Source: AP-16 sp036395835
GTDB taxonomy: Bacteria > Pseudomonadota > Alphaproteobacteria > Rhizobiales > Xanthobacteraceae
Reading direction: 5' to 3'
Length of the DNA: 23,641 nucleotides
Assembly: GCA_036395835.1 (NCBI GenBank)
Contig: DASWCW010000010.1
Span: 1 to 23,641 of the forward strand
The notes under the pieces were generated by a model that ran no database searches, was not told where the DNA came from, and saw only the letters and a list, made by a program, of their open reading frames with translations. Below, piece by piece: positions 1 to 7,398 of the stretch (positions within the stretch are counted from its first letter, which is position 1; each line of letters begins with the position of its first letter). Both the position numbers and the translations under genes were made by a program.

Positions 1-156
1 GCGCATAGGCACTTCCTCCCATCCTGAAGTTGTTGGCCGGGTACCCGGGATTGGCGCGAACGCTACCATTCCGGCCGGTCAGGTGGAAGCCAAAAGGCGG
101 CACACCCAGCCTTTCGGGAACGCGCCCAGCGCTCCTCAGCAGATGCAGGATCCGTC
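1..156 (-). other. Left-edge segment, probable leader of a minus-strand gene
   Basis: No complete gene is visible here. Read on the minus strand, a strong Shine-Dalgarno-like GGGAGGAAG lies just upstream of an ATG at 6-4, so a gene probably starts at position 6 and runs off the left edge. Only two codons are inside the window and no product can be named. A second minus-strand frame, beginning at a GTG (160-158) that overlaps the stop of the Dph6-like gene, is also open to the edge. It gives a proline- and glycine-rich peptide I do not recognise, and it may be chance openness in GC-rich DNA. Confidence 0.3.
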
Positions 157-864
157 TCACATCGGCGATCCCGATCGATCGACAGCCGCAGCAACCGATC
201 TCCCGTCCAGCATCAGATCGGTGAACGCGAAGCCGTCGCGCTCGACGGTCTCGCCGACCGCGACCTTGATCGCGTGCTCGAGCATCGGGCCCGCCGTCAC
301 GCAGGTGTGAAACTCGCCGTTCTCGCCGCACGGATCGATCTCGGGCGGCAGGCTATCGAGCAGAGCGCGGTCAAATTTTTTCCCAGCAAAGCTCGCCGGC
401 AGCTTCTTGCGATCGATGCACACGAGGCGCGCCTCGAGGCCGCCCTCGATCATCTCGCGCGCGAGCGCGGCGGTCGGCCGGTGCCACAGCGGAAATATCG
501 GCGTGATGCCGATCTCGCCGAGCCGCGATTCGCGATAGGCGCGGATGTCCTCCAGGAACAAATCTCCGAACACCACGTGGGAAACGCCGGCGCGCTTGGC
601 CTCGGCGAGCGCCGCCGCCATCTCCCGTTCATAGATCTCGTTCGGGCACGGGAACGGGATGCGCACGACGATCGCCGGTAAGCGCGCGGCCTCGAGCTGC
701 GCGGCGAGCAGCTCCTCGCGAACGCCGTGCATGCTGACGCGGCAGAATTCGTGCGTGACCGTGGTGAGCGCGCCGACAATCTCGAACTCGCCGGCGCGAC
801 GTGCCGCGTGCAGCGCCCAGGCGCTGTCCTTGCCGCTCGACCAGGCGATCAGCGCCTTCTTCAT
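157..864 (-). CDS. Dph6-like ATP-pyrophosphatase (adenine nucleotide alpha-hydrolase fold)
   Basis: The 235-residue protein belongs to the PP-loop ATP pyrophosphatase group named after diphthine-ammonia ligase (Dph6/ATPBD4). Visible motifs are the PP-loop SSGKDS at residues 9-14, HGVR at 46-49, FGDLFLEDIR around 99-108, PLW at 125-127 and the family signature GENGEFHT at 180-187. Such enzymes adenylate a carboxylate and then amidate it. Bacteria lack diphthamide, so the true substrate of bacterial members is unknown and no gene symbol is given. The start ATG overlaps the stop of the upstream amine oxidase gene in an ATGA arrangement, implying one transcript and translational coupling. No signal peptide or membrane segment is seen, so the protein should be cytoplasmic. 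The family call is firm; the reaction is not. Confidence 0.88.
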   Translation of the reverse strand: MKKALIAWSSGKDSAWALHAARRAGEFEIVGALTTVTHEFCRVSMHGVREELLAAQLEAARLPAIVVRIPFPCPNEIYEREMAAALAEAKRAGVSHVVFGDLFLEDIRAYRESRLGEIGITPIFPLWHRPTAALAREMIEGGLEARLVCIDRKKLPASFAGKKFDRALLDSLPPEIDPCGENGEFHTCVTAGPMLEHAIKVAVGETVERDGFAFTDLMLDGRSVAAAVDRSGSPM

Positions 865-2189
865 TTCTTGCCGAGCCGCCTGAGCGCCGCGTCGGCGGCG
901 CGCTCGCCTGCCTCCCAGGCGCCGCCCAATGTGCCCCACAGCGTCTCGTGCACGGCCTCGCCTGCGAACCAGAGGTGCTCTTGCGCCGGCTCGGACAGCG
1001 CCCGGCGGGCCCATTGTCCGCCCGGCGCCGCCGCCGAGAATGCGCCAAGCGCCCAGGGCTCCTTCGTCCAGCGCGTCGCATGCGTGCGCTTGACCGCCTG
1101 CTTCACGTCGGAGCCAAACAGCCCGGCGAGCCAGTCGAGCGCGAACGCCGTCATGGCGGCTTCGCCCTCCTCGGCGAGGTCGGCGCCGAGCTTGCCGGCG
1201 ACGTCGACCAGAGAAAGCCGCGAGCCGGAGACATTGGCGAGCAATGCGGCGGTGCGCGGGCCCGTGGCTTTCTCGAATACGAGATCGTCGCTCTGCAGGC
1301 CGAGCGGATTGCCGTTGAACTCGATCGCCACGTGATCGTAGCTGCCGAGCCCGAGCTTGCCGATCGCCTCGATGTGGCGCCTGGGCAAGCCCGGCTGGAA
1401 CTTGATCTTCCCCGAGGCGAGCACGCCGGTCGAGGCGGTCACGATGGCGGTGCGGGCGCGCAGCACGCCACGGGGCGTCTCCACTTCCACCAGCTTGGTG
1501 TCCCAGGAGATCCGCGTCGCCGGCGCGGAGAATTGGACCGGCAGCCCGGCCGCGAGCTTGCCGAGCAGCGTGCCGACCCCCTGCCGGCAGAACGCATCGA
1601 CGTCGCGCTCGGCGGATTTGGCGAAATCCGCCGCCGATACCTCGCTCAGCGGCTTGGCGCAGCCGAATGGTCCGAGCACGAACTCCATGGTCGGGCGCCA
1701 CTCGCCGAGATCCTTCGGCAGCGCCTGCGCGCAGGAGACGTCGGCCCTGCCGTGAGCCGCATCGTAGATGGCGCGATTGCAGCGCACGAGGCTCGCCAGA
1801 AAATCCTCCATTTCGCTTTCGCGCGCATTGCGCAGCCCGATCCGCAGCCGCTGACCCGGCGGCGCCGGATAGATATCGAGCCCGGTCCTGACCGCGAGCT
1901 TCGCCACCGGATTGAGGTCGGGCATGTGGATCCAATGCGCGCCGCGGTCGTAGGGAGTGCCGAAGGTGCGCATGTCGGTGAAGCAGCGCCCGCCCACGCG
2001 GTCGCTCGCTTCCAGGAACGCGAATCTACGGCCGGTCGGCACGATGCGACGCGCGGCCGCGATGCCGGCAGCCCCGGCGCCCACGATGATGACGTCGACG
2101 TCGGGTGAAGGCGCCGGAGCGGCGAGCACGGGACCCGCCGCAGCGGCGGCGGAAGCGGCGAGAAACGAGCGGCGGTTCAAGGCAGGCAT
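861..2189 (-). CDS. Flavin-containing amine oxidase, probable Tat substrate
   Basis: The 442-residue protein has a twin-arginine-like N-terminus (NRRSFLAA, residues 4-11), an alanine-rich hydrophobic stretch and an AxA-type cleavage region near residue 25, so export by Tat is inferred. After this comes an FAD-binding Rossmann motif (VIIVGAGAAGIAAAR), the following VGGR element, the YDRGAHWIH segment typical of monoamine/polyamine oxidases, and the C-terminal FAD motif LWFAGEAVHETLWGTLGGAW. It should oxidise an amine using FAD and O2; the substrate cannot be read from sequence. The start at 2189 was chosen because it places the Tat motif at the N-terminus; a longer open frame to 2276 has no such logic. 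It is followed with a 4-nt overlap by the Dph6-like gene. Confidence 0.88.
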   Translation of the reverse strand: MPALNRRSFLAASAAAAAGPVLAAPAPSPDVDVIIVGAGAAGIAAARRIVPTGRRFAFLEASDRVGGRCFTDMRTFGTPYDRGAHWIHMPDLNPVAKLAVRTGLDIYPAPPGQRLRIGLRNARESEMEDFLASLVRCNRAIYDAAHGRADVSCAQALPKDLGEWRPTMEFVLGPFGCAKPLSEVSAADFAKSAERDVDAFCRQGVGTLLGKLAAGLPVQFSAPATRISWDTKLVEVETPRGVLRARTAIVTASTGVLASGKIKFQPGLPRRHIEAIGKLGLGSYDHVAIEFNGNPLGLQSDDLVFEKATGPRTAALLANVSGSRLSLVDVAGKLGADLAEEGEAAMTAFALDWLAGLFGSDVKQAVKRTHATRWTKEPWALGAFSAAAPGGQWARRALSEPAQEHLWFAGEAVHETLWGTLGGAWEAGERAADAALRRLGKK

Positions 2190-2352
2190 GGTTTCCGGAA
2201 GGTTGACGGCCGGCGAGCTTGCCCGAACGAGATCAGGCCTGCAAACGCCCGAACCGCGATATGAACGAAAATGCAACGAGTTCCCCCTAAGTTGAGCCGT
2301 GATGTTTCGGGTATGCTAACCAAACCGGAACTCCGCGACGAGGGACGCCGCC

Positions 2353-3195
2353 ATGGGCTGGGTGCTCGATCGTTTCGGCACTGCAATCGCGCGCTATCTG
2401 GAAAAGCCGCTGCCCGGCTACGAGCCGTTCACGCCCAGCGATCCCGACGGGCTGCGCGCGGCGCTCCGACCCGGCGACGTGCTGCTGGTCGAAGGCAACA
2501 ACCGAATCTCCGGCGTCATCAAGTACCTGACGCAATCGACCTGGTCGCATGCCGCGCTCCACGTCGGGCCGATCGAGGGCCGCACGACGAGCGAGGGCGA
2601 GCCGCATGTGCTGATCGAAGCCAATGCGGACGAAGGCGTGGTGTCGGCGCCGTTGTCGAAATATTTTCACTGCCATACCCGGGTATGCCGGCCGGTGCGG
2701 CTCTCGTCGGAGGATTGCGCGCGGGTGTGCGCCTATGCGGTGGCGCGTATCGGGTTCGAGTACGACCTGAAAAACATCGCGGACCTGCTGCGCTATCTGC
2801 TGCCGCCGCCGGTGCCGCAGCGCTGGCGCCGGCGCATGATGGCGCTCGGGTCCGGCGACCCGACCCGGCTGATCTGCTCGGCGCTGATCGCCCAGGCCTT
2901 CGAGCTCGTGCGCTATCCGATCCTGCCCAAGGTCACCCGCGTGGAAAGCCGCTCCGCGCGCCGGGAGATTCTCGAGATCCGGCATTCCTCGCTCTACGCG
3001 CCGCGCGACTTCGACATTTCGCCGTATTTCGCCGTGGTCAAGCCGACGCTCGAGCGCGGCTTCGATTACAAGAAGGTGCACTGGGCCGACCTGCCGCCGC
3101 GTCCCGAGGCGGTGCCGATGGAGCGGCCGAAGCATGCCGCGCGCATTCGGCGGCCGGCGTGGGCGCACGATCGCAACAGCGCCGCGGCAGGCTGA
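2353..3195 (+). CDS. YiiX/YebB-like permuted papain-fold amidase (C92-type)
   Basis: The 280-residue protein shows the features of the circularly permuted NlpC/P60-like family. RPGDVLLVEG lies at residues 39-48, a catalytic-type histidine in WSHAALHVG at 64-72 (H66), G-x-x-YD at 134-138, and the cysteine of CSALIAQAF at 175-183 (C175). In this permuted fold His precedes Cys, as here. Relatives cleave amide or thioester-like bonds, possibly in lipid or peptidoglycan substrates, but the substrate here is unknown. No signal peptide is seen. The start has an AGGGA-type ribosome site before the ATG. It is divergent from the amine oxidase gene across about 160 bp and is followed by a small palindromic repeat and the EI24-like gene. 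Confidence 0.82.
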   Translation: MGWVLDRFGTAIARYLEKPLPGYEPFTPSDPDGLRAALRPGDVLLVEGNNRISGVIKYLTQSTWSHAALHVGPIEGRTTSEGEPHVLIEANADEGVVSAPLSKYFHCHTRVCRPVRLSSEDCARVCAYAVARIGFEYDLKNIADLLRYLLPPPVPQRWRRRMMALGSGDPTRLICSALIAQAFELVRYPILPKVTRVESRSARREILEIRHSSLYAPRDFDISPYFAVVKPTLERGFDYKKVHWADLPPRPEAVPMERPKHAARIRRPAWAHDRNSAAAG

Positions 3196-3217
3196 TCCGA
3201 AAACGGGCGCGTAGTAT

Positions 3218-3258
3218 GTAGCCGGGAGCGTCGCACCGCGACGCGGAATCCGGGCTAC
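3218..3258. repeat. Short palindromic intergenic repeat, family A copy 1
   Basis: An imperfect dyad begins with GTAGCCGGGAGCG and ends with AATCCGGGCTAC. Its arms match those of the larger copy at 8311-8391 (GTAGCYCGGATGGAGCG and CCCGGATTAC...CGGGCTAC), so this looks like a shortened or degenerate member of the same family. It lies in the 91-bp gap between the C92-type amidase gene and the EI24-like gene and could form a hairpin in the transcript. Confidence 0.6.
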
Positions 3259-3286
3259 GAACTCGTTCCTCCGCGGAGACTCGACC

Positions 3287-4009
3287 ATGCTCGATGCGGC
3301 CATCAAGGCGCTGGCCCAGATGGGGTCGCCGCCGTTCCGGACGCTGCTCCTCAAGGCGATCGCGCTCGCGATCGTGCTCATCATCGTGCTCGGCATCGGC
3401 ATCGATCGCGGGCTCGTGGCGCTGGTCGAGCGCGGCGGCGCCTGGATCGAGACCCATGTGGGATCCGGCGCCCACACGCCGGTCAACATTCTCGAATGGA
3501 TCGTCGCCATCGCGGCGGGGCTCGGCATCATCGCCGGCGCCGTTTTTCTCATGCCGGCCGTCACCGCGCTGGTCGCCGGCTTTTTCGCCGATGCCATCGC
3601 CGAAGAGGTGGAGCGCGCGCATTACCCCGAGGATCCGGTCGGCACCGCCGTGCCGATCGGGATTGCGATCCTCGAAGGCATCAAGGCCGCGCTGCTCGCG
3701 ATCCTGATCTATCTCCTCGCGGTGCCGTTCCTGCTCATCGCCGGGCTCGGGTTCCTGATATTCTTTTTCGCCACCGCCTACGTGCAGGGCCGCATCTATT
3801 TCGAGCTCGCCGCGATGCGCTTTCACCCCGCCGCCGAAGCCAAGCGCTTGCGCAAGCACCACTCGGGCAGTTTGTTCGTCGCCGGCCTGTTCATCGCCGC
3901 GTTCGTGTCGATCCCGGTCTTGAACCTCGCCACGCCGCTGTTCGCGACCGCCTTCATGGTGCATGTGCACAAGCAGATGATGAAGCGGCGGCAAATCCCT
4001 CCCCTTTAG
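3287..4009 (+). CDS. EI24/CysZ-like integral membrane protein
   Basis: The 240-residue protein has strongly hydrophobic segments at about residues 20-45, 70-100, 130-165 and 195-225 separated by polar loops. The overall pattern, including FFATAYVQGRIYFELAAMR after the third hydrophobic block, matches the EI24 family (Pfam Etoposide-induced 2.4), which includes the sulfate permease component CysZ. A sulfate role is not shown here: no cys gene is adjacent. A GGAG ribosome site precedes the ATG. The last codons (Ile-Pro-Pro-Leu) and the TAG stop lie at or inside the left hairpin of the palindromic repeat at 3996-4124, so the present C-terminus was probably set by repeat insertion. Confidence 0.82.
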   Translation: MLDAAIKALAQMGSPPFRTLLLKAIALAIVLIIVLGIGIDRGLVALVERGGAWIETHVGSGAHTPVNILEWIVAIAAGLGIIAGAVFLMPAVTALVAGFFADAIAEEVERAHYPEDPVGTAVPIGIAILEGIKAALLAILIYLLAVPFLLIAGLGFLIFFFATAYVQGRIYFELAAMRFHPAAEAKRLRKHHSGSLFVAGLFIAAFVSIPVLNLATPLFATAFMVHVHKQMMKRRQIPPL

Positions 4010-4124
4010 GGGAGGGTCGCGCGCCGTCGGCACGCGGGGTGGGGTGACAGTGGGTGATGTGAGTCCACCACCCCCACCCGGCTCACAGCTGACGCCGCGA
4101 GCCGACCTCCCCTGAAGGGGAGGT
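3996..4124. repeat. Compound palindromic repeat (RPE/MITE-like) between two convergent genes
   Basis: Two hairpins bound the element. The left is CCCTCCCC-TTTA-GGGGAGGG (3997-4016, perfect 8-bp stem); the right is ACCTCCCC-TGAA-GGGGAGGT (4105-4124). The inner halves are also inverted copies: the left contains GCGGGGTGGGGTG and the right CACCCCCACCCGGC, so the whole element is one long imperfect inverted repeat. Elements of this form are widespread in intergenic DNA of Bradyrhizobium-type genomes. It overlaps the stop codon of the EI24-like gene and ends 5 bp from the stop of nth, so it may also act as a two-way transcription barrier. Confidence 0.8.
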
Positions 4125-4129
4125 AGAGC

Positions 4130-4909
4130 TCACACCGAGGCCAGATTCTTGTCCGGCCAGCGGCACAGATCGTTGATCAGACAGCGGCCGCAGGCCGGTT
4201 TGAGCGCCTTGCAGATGTAGCGGCCGTGCAGAATGAGCCAATGGTGGGCGTGGCGCTTGTATGGGTCCGGCACGACGCGCTCGAGCGACAGCTCGACCTC
4301 GGCCGGCGTCTTGCCCGGCGCGAGCCCGGTGCGATTGGCGACGCGGAACACATGGGTGTCGACCGCGATCACTGGCTCGCCGAATGCGCCGTTGAGCACG
4401 ACGTTGGCGGTCTTGCGGCCGACCCCGGGCAGGGCCTGGAGCGCCTCGCGGTCGTGCGGCACCTTGCCGCCGTGCTCGGCGAGGAGCGCGCGGCAGAGCG
4501 CGATGATGTTCTTGGCCTTGGTCCGATAAAGCCCGATCGTCTTGATCAATTCGCGCAGGCGCGCCTCGCCGAGCCCGAGCATCTTGTGCGGCGTATCGGC
4601 GAGGGCGAACAGCTTCGGCGTCGCCTTGTTGACGCCCGCGTCGGTCGCCTGCGCCGAGAGCACCACCGCGATCAGCAGCGTGAACGGATCCTGGTGCGCA
4701 AGCTCCCCCCGCGGCTCGGGATTGTCGGCCTGGAACCGGCGAAATGCCTCCTCGACCTCGCCCGGCGCCCAGGTCGTGAACGCCGCCGGGGGACCCGCAG
4801 GCGGCACGGCGCGGCGCCGGTCTGTTTTTGGCGGAGCCGCCCCGGAACCGGAGGAGCGTCGCTTCGATTGCCGGCCATTGCCCCCGCGCGGGGTCGTTTT
4901 GCGCGCCAT
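4130..4909 (-). CDS. nth: Endonuclease III (DNA glycosylase/AP lyase)
   Basis: The 259-residue protein removes oxidised pyrimidines and nicks at abasic sites in base-excision repair. The helix-hairpin-helix LPGVGRKTANVV carries the catalytic lysine, and AVDTHVFRVANR carries the catalytic aspartate. A C-x6-C-x2-C-x5-C cluster near the C-terminus (CKALKPACGRCLINDLC) binds [4Fe-4S]. The N-terminal 45 residues or so are basic and low-complexity, an extension relative to the compact E. coli enzyme. The start at 4909 (MARKTTPRG) was chosen; an in-frame ATG at 4933 is possible but would overlap the divergent gene's start. The gene is convergent with the EI24-like gene and divergent from the DUF2244 gene, with only 22 bp between the two starts. 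Confidence 0.96.
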   Translation of the reverse strand: MARKTTPRGGNGRQSKRRSSGSGAAPPKTDRRRAVPPAGPPAAFTTWAPGEVEEAFRRFQADNPEPRGELAHQDPFTLLIAVVLSAQATDAGVNKATPKLFALADTPHKMLGLGEARLRELIKTIGLYRTKAKNIIALCRALLAEHGGKVPHDREALQALPGVGRKTANVVLNGAFGEPVIAVDTHVFRVANRTGLAPGKTPAEVELSLERVVPDPYKRHAHHWLILHGRYICKALKPACGRCLINDLCRWPDKNLASV

Positions 4910-4917
4910 GATCCCGG

Positions 4918-4923
4918 TATAAT
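4918..4923 (+). promoter_or_regulatory. Candidate -10 hexamer of a leaderless DUF2244 transcript
   Basis: A perfect TATAAT sits 8 nt before the ATG at 4932 (2 nt before the GTG at 4926). A transcript from it would start at or next to the initiation codon. No Shine-Dalgarno is present before either start. No good -35 was found at 17 nt, so this is tentative. It is the only AT-rich patch in the 22-bp gap and may also serve nth on the other strand. Confidence 0.35.
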
Positions 4924-4931
4924 CAGTGGCC

Positions 4932-5444
4932 ATGACCGACGGCAACGCCCAAGCGAGCGAGCCCACGCTGTTTTCCGCCGTGCTGACCCCGCACCGCTCG
5001 CTCGGCGCGGTCGGCTTCCTCGTTCTCATGTCGCTGCTGAGCGCCGTGAGCTTCGCGGCCGGGTTGGTGTTCTACCTGATCGGCGCCTGGCCGATCGTCG
5101 GCTTTCTCGGGCTCGACGTGCTGCTCGTCTATGTGGCGTTCCGGGCGAACTATCGGGCCGCGACCGCCTATGAGACGGTGACCATGACCCCGAGCGAGCT
5201 GCGCGTGCGCAAGGTCAGTCACCGCGGCGCCATCGCCGAATGGAGGCTCAATCCGGTCTGGGTCCGGCTCGACCGGCAGACCCACGAGGAGTTCGGCATC
5301 CAGCGCCTGATCCTGGTCTCGCACGGGCGCCGGTTGCCGATCGCCGGCTTCCTCGGGCCGCGCGAGAAGGAGGCCTTCGCGCTGGCGTTTTCCGCAGCGC
5401 TGACCGAGGCCCGCCGCGGCCCGACCCGCACCGTCCTGGAATAG
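4932..5444 (+). CDS. DUF2244 family membrane protein
   Basis: The 170-residue protein has two adjacent hydrophobic segments at about residues 25-65 (GFLVLMSLLSAVSFAAGLVF and IVGFLGLDVLLVYVAFRANY), followed by a soluble beta-rich C-terminal part with VTMTPSELRVRKV, WRLNPVWVRL and RRLPIAGFLGPREKEAFALAF. This order and length fit the DUF2244 family, whose function is unknown. ATG 4932 was chosen; GTG 4926, two codons upstream, is an alternative. No ribosome-binding site is visible before either, and a TATAAT lies just upstream, suggesting a leaderless message. It is followed after 70 bp by the Ada-like gene on the same strand. Confidence 0.85.
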   Translation: MTDGNAQASEPTLFSAVLTPHRSLGAVGFLVLMSLLSAVSFAAGLVFYLIGAWPIVGFLGLDVLLVYVAFRANYRAATAYETVTMTPSELRVRKVSHRGAIAEWRLNPVWVRLDRQTHEEFGIQRLILVSHGRRLPIAGFLGPREKEAFALAFSAALTEARRGPTRTVLE

Positions 5445-5514
5445 GCTAAAAACGCCCGCCGTCGCCTGCAGGAATCGGGTGGCCGCCCGGGCGTCGGCGC
5501 ACTAGGTTTCCGCC

Positions 5515-6423
5515 ATGATCAGCCATCGCGAGGAAGCCATGTTGTCACCGGATCGTGCGACCGACCTGACCCCGCTCGTCACCGCCGCCGAAGATTACGG
5601 CGTGGTGCGCCGGGCGATCGCCTATATCTCCGAGCATTGGCGCGAGCAGCCGGAAATCGAGCGCATCGCCGAAGCGGCCGCCGTGTCGAGCGCCGAACTC
5701 CATCACCTGTTCCGGCGCTGGGCCGGGCTGACCCCGAAAGCCTTCCTGCAGGCGATCACGCTCGAGCATGCGCGCAAATTGCTGCGCGCCTCGGCGAGCG
5801 TGCTCGACGCCACCTACGAGGTCGGGCTCTCGGGGCCCGGACGCCTGCACGACCTCTTCGTCACCCACGAGGCGATGTCGCCGGGCGAGTGGAAATCCGG
5901 TGGCCAGGGGCTGACGATCCGCTACGGGTTCCACCCCTCCCCGTTCGGCACCGCGCTCGTCATGGCGACCGACCGCGGCCTCGCCGGACTGGCGTTCGCC
6001 GACCCGGGCGAGGAGGAGGCCGCGCTCGAGGACATGCGCAGCCGCTGGCCGCGCGCCGGCTACGTCGAGGATGCGCATACGACCGCGGCGCTCGCCAGAA
6101 GAGTGTTCGATCCGAAACTGTGGCGGCCGGATCGCCCGCTGCGGATCGTGCTGATCGGCACCGACTTCGAGCTGCGGGTCTGGGAGACCCTGCTCGGCAT
6201 CCCGATGGGAGGCGCAAGAACCTATTCGGAGATCGCCGCGCTGCTCGGCAAGCCGAGCGCCGCGCGTGCGGTCGGGGCCGCGGTCGGCAAGAACCCGATC
6301 TCGTTCGTGGTGCCTTGCCATCGCGTGGTCGGCAAGGGCGGCGAGCTGTGCGGCTACCACTGGGGCATCACCCGCAAGCGCGCCATGCTCGGCTGGGAGG
6401 CGGGCCGGGTCGAAGCGGCCTGA
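5515..6423 (+). CDS. Ada-like AraC-type HTH / O6-methylguanine-DNA methyltransferase
   Basis: The 302-residue protein joins an AraC-type DNA-binding domain (about residues 28-128, with IAEAAAVSSAELHHLFRRW and the second helix region LDATYEVGLSGPGRLHDLF) to a methylguanine methyltransferase domain. The latter holds the active-site PCHRV at 267-271 (Cys268) and the RTYSEIAALLGKPSAARAVG wing. It transfers methyl groups from O6-methylguanine irreversibly to Cys268. The N-terminal zinc-binding methylphosphotriester domain of full-length Ada is absent, so it cannot sense damage that way. Two starts are possible: ATG 5515, or ATG 5539 preceded by a better GAGG ribosome site; the longer is reported. 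It lies just downstream of the DUF2244 gene, and an alkB gene occurs elsewhere in the window. Confidence 0.92.
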   Translation: MISHREEAMLSPDRATDLTPLVTAAEDYGVVRRAIAYISEHWREQPEIERIAEAAAVSSAELHHLFRRWAGLTPKAFLQAITLEHARKLLRASASVLDATYEVGLSGPGRLHDLFVTHEAMSPGEWKSGGQGLTIRYGFHPSPFGTALVMATDRGLAGLAFADPGEEEAALEDMRSRWPRAGYVEDAHTTAALARRVFDPKLWRPDRPLRIVLIGTDFELRVWETLLGIPMGGARTYSEIAALLGKPSAARAVGAAVGKNPISFVVPCHRVVGKGGELCGYHWGITRKRAMLGWEAGRVEAA

Positions 6424-6503
6424 GCCTTGCTACTCGCGCGTTTCTCGCTCCCAGCACCTATGGCGTGCTGGTGCTATCTATTGAGCGCGACCAGGCAGCC
6501 CTG

Positions 6504-7398
6504 TCAGCGTTTGCCCTTGGCCTTGGCCTTGAGTTTTGCCCGGGCGCGGGTTTTTCGTTTGCTCTTCGATTTGGTTTTGCCCTTCTGCCGCGTGGCCGCG
6601 GATTTGGTCCGTTTCCGGGCTTGGGACGGCTTCGGATAGATTTTGGCGGCGAAAGTGGAGTCCTTTGTCGATATCAAGCCCACCAAGGATCGGTTTTCCA
6701 TCCTTCGTAATCGAGCCAGGAATCTGGTAGCACATGATCGAGTTTGGGTCCGCCTGTGTCCCCCAAAGAGCCGACTCCTCAAGAGGAGTCAGAACCTGCT
6801 GGCGCACCTCCGCCTCCGACCAGCCCTGCGTCTCGCCGAAGAATTTGATCGCCTTTTCCGGATCGATCTTGTTCACCAACGCTCGACGCATGTGCTCGTG
6901 GGGGAATCCCATCGTATGACCGGTCTCATGCCGAACGACCCGATGAAACTCGGATTCCGGCGTTGCCATTGTGAACCCTTCGAGGTTCATCGTTGGTTCA
7001 TTGTGCTCGATGCTGAGAATGTCCGTTCCCAAATACGACCAATACCCGCCCGTTTGCCCCCCGGCCCGTGCTATGCGTACCTTCGGATCGGTTTTTGATT
7101 CGACAAATTCCACGTTCGCTGTTGTGGCTCATGCATTCATATGCAACAGGATGTGGGTCCTAAGATCGCGTGGCGCATCGTCTAGGAAGCCGACGGTCAA
7201 GCGCACACCTCCGCTGCCCCAGTACTTTGTGGTCAGCACCGCGATGTGCATCGGAGTGGGGCTGAATCCTGGAAGCGCGCGAACCAGCCGCTCGACGGGT
7301 GGATGATTGACCGGATTGATCTGCCTGGCGATCTGAGCAGCTGATTGCCATTTGTGCTGAGGCAGCACCTTCGGTGCACATACGAGTTGTTCAGGCAT
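6504..7398 (-). pseudogene. Metzincin (M12A/astacin-like) zinc metalloprotease, disrupted by a stop and a frameshift
   Basis: The intact N-terminal part starts at 7398 behind a strong AGGAGG site and runs 89 codons to an in-frame TGA (7131-7129). The frame continues without shift into ATTANVEFVES, so the protein reads ...LLHMNA-stop-ATTANVEFVES, where this family has a tryptophan (TGG). Downstream are the zinc site HETGHTMGFPHE (reconstructed residues 157-168) and the Met-turn SIMCYQIP. Near 6664-6666 (AAA on the coding strand) the frame breaks: one reading ends at 6478 in an unrelated tail, while dropping one A restores DKDSTFAAKIYPKP, the family-like sequence, and a Lys/Arg-rich tail ending at 6504. 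No signal peptide is seen. Two independent lesions argue for a decayed gene; sequencing error is the main alternative. Confidence 0.8.

Noticed and set aside
6452..6474. AGCACC...GGTGCT hairpin between the Ada-like gene and the protease pseudogene
   Set aside because: The stem is only 6 bp with an 11-nt loop and no T-tract, too weak to call a terminator.
7129..7131. TGA read as selenocysteine
   Set aside because: The position fits a structural tryptophan, not a catalytic cysteine, and no selenocysteine-insertion hairpin or sel gene is visible nearby.
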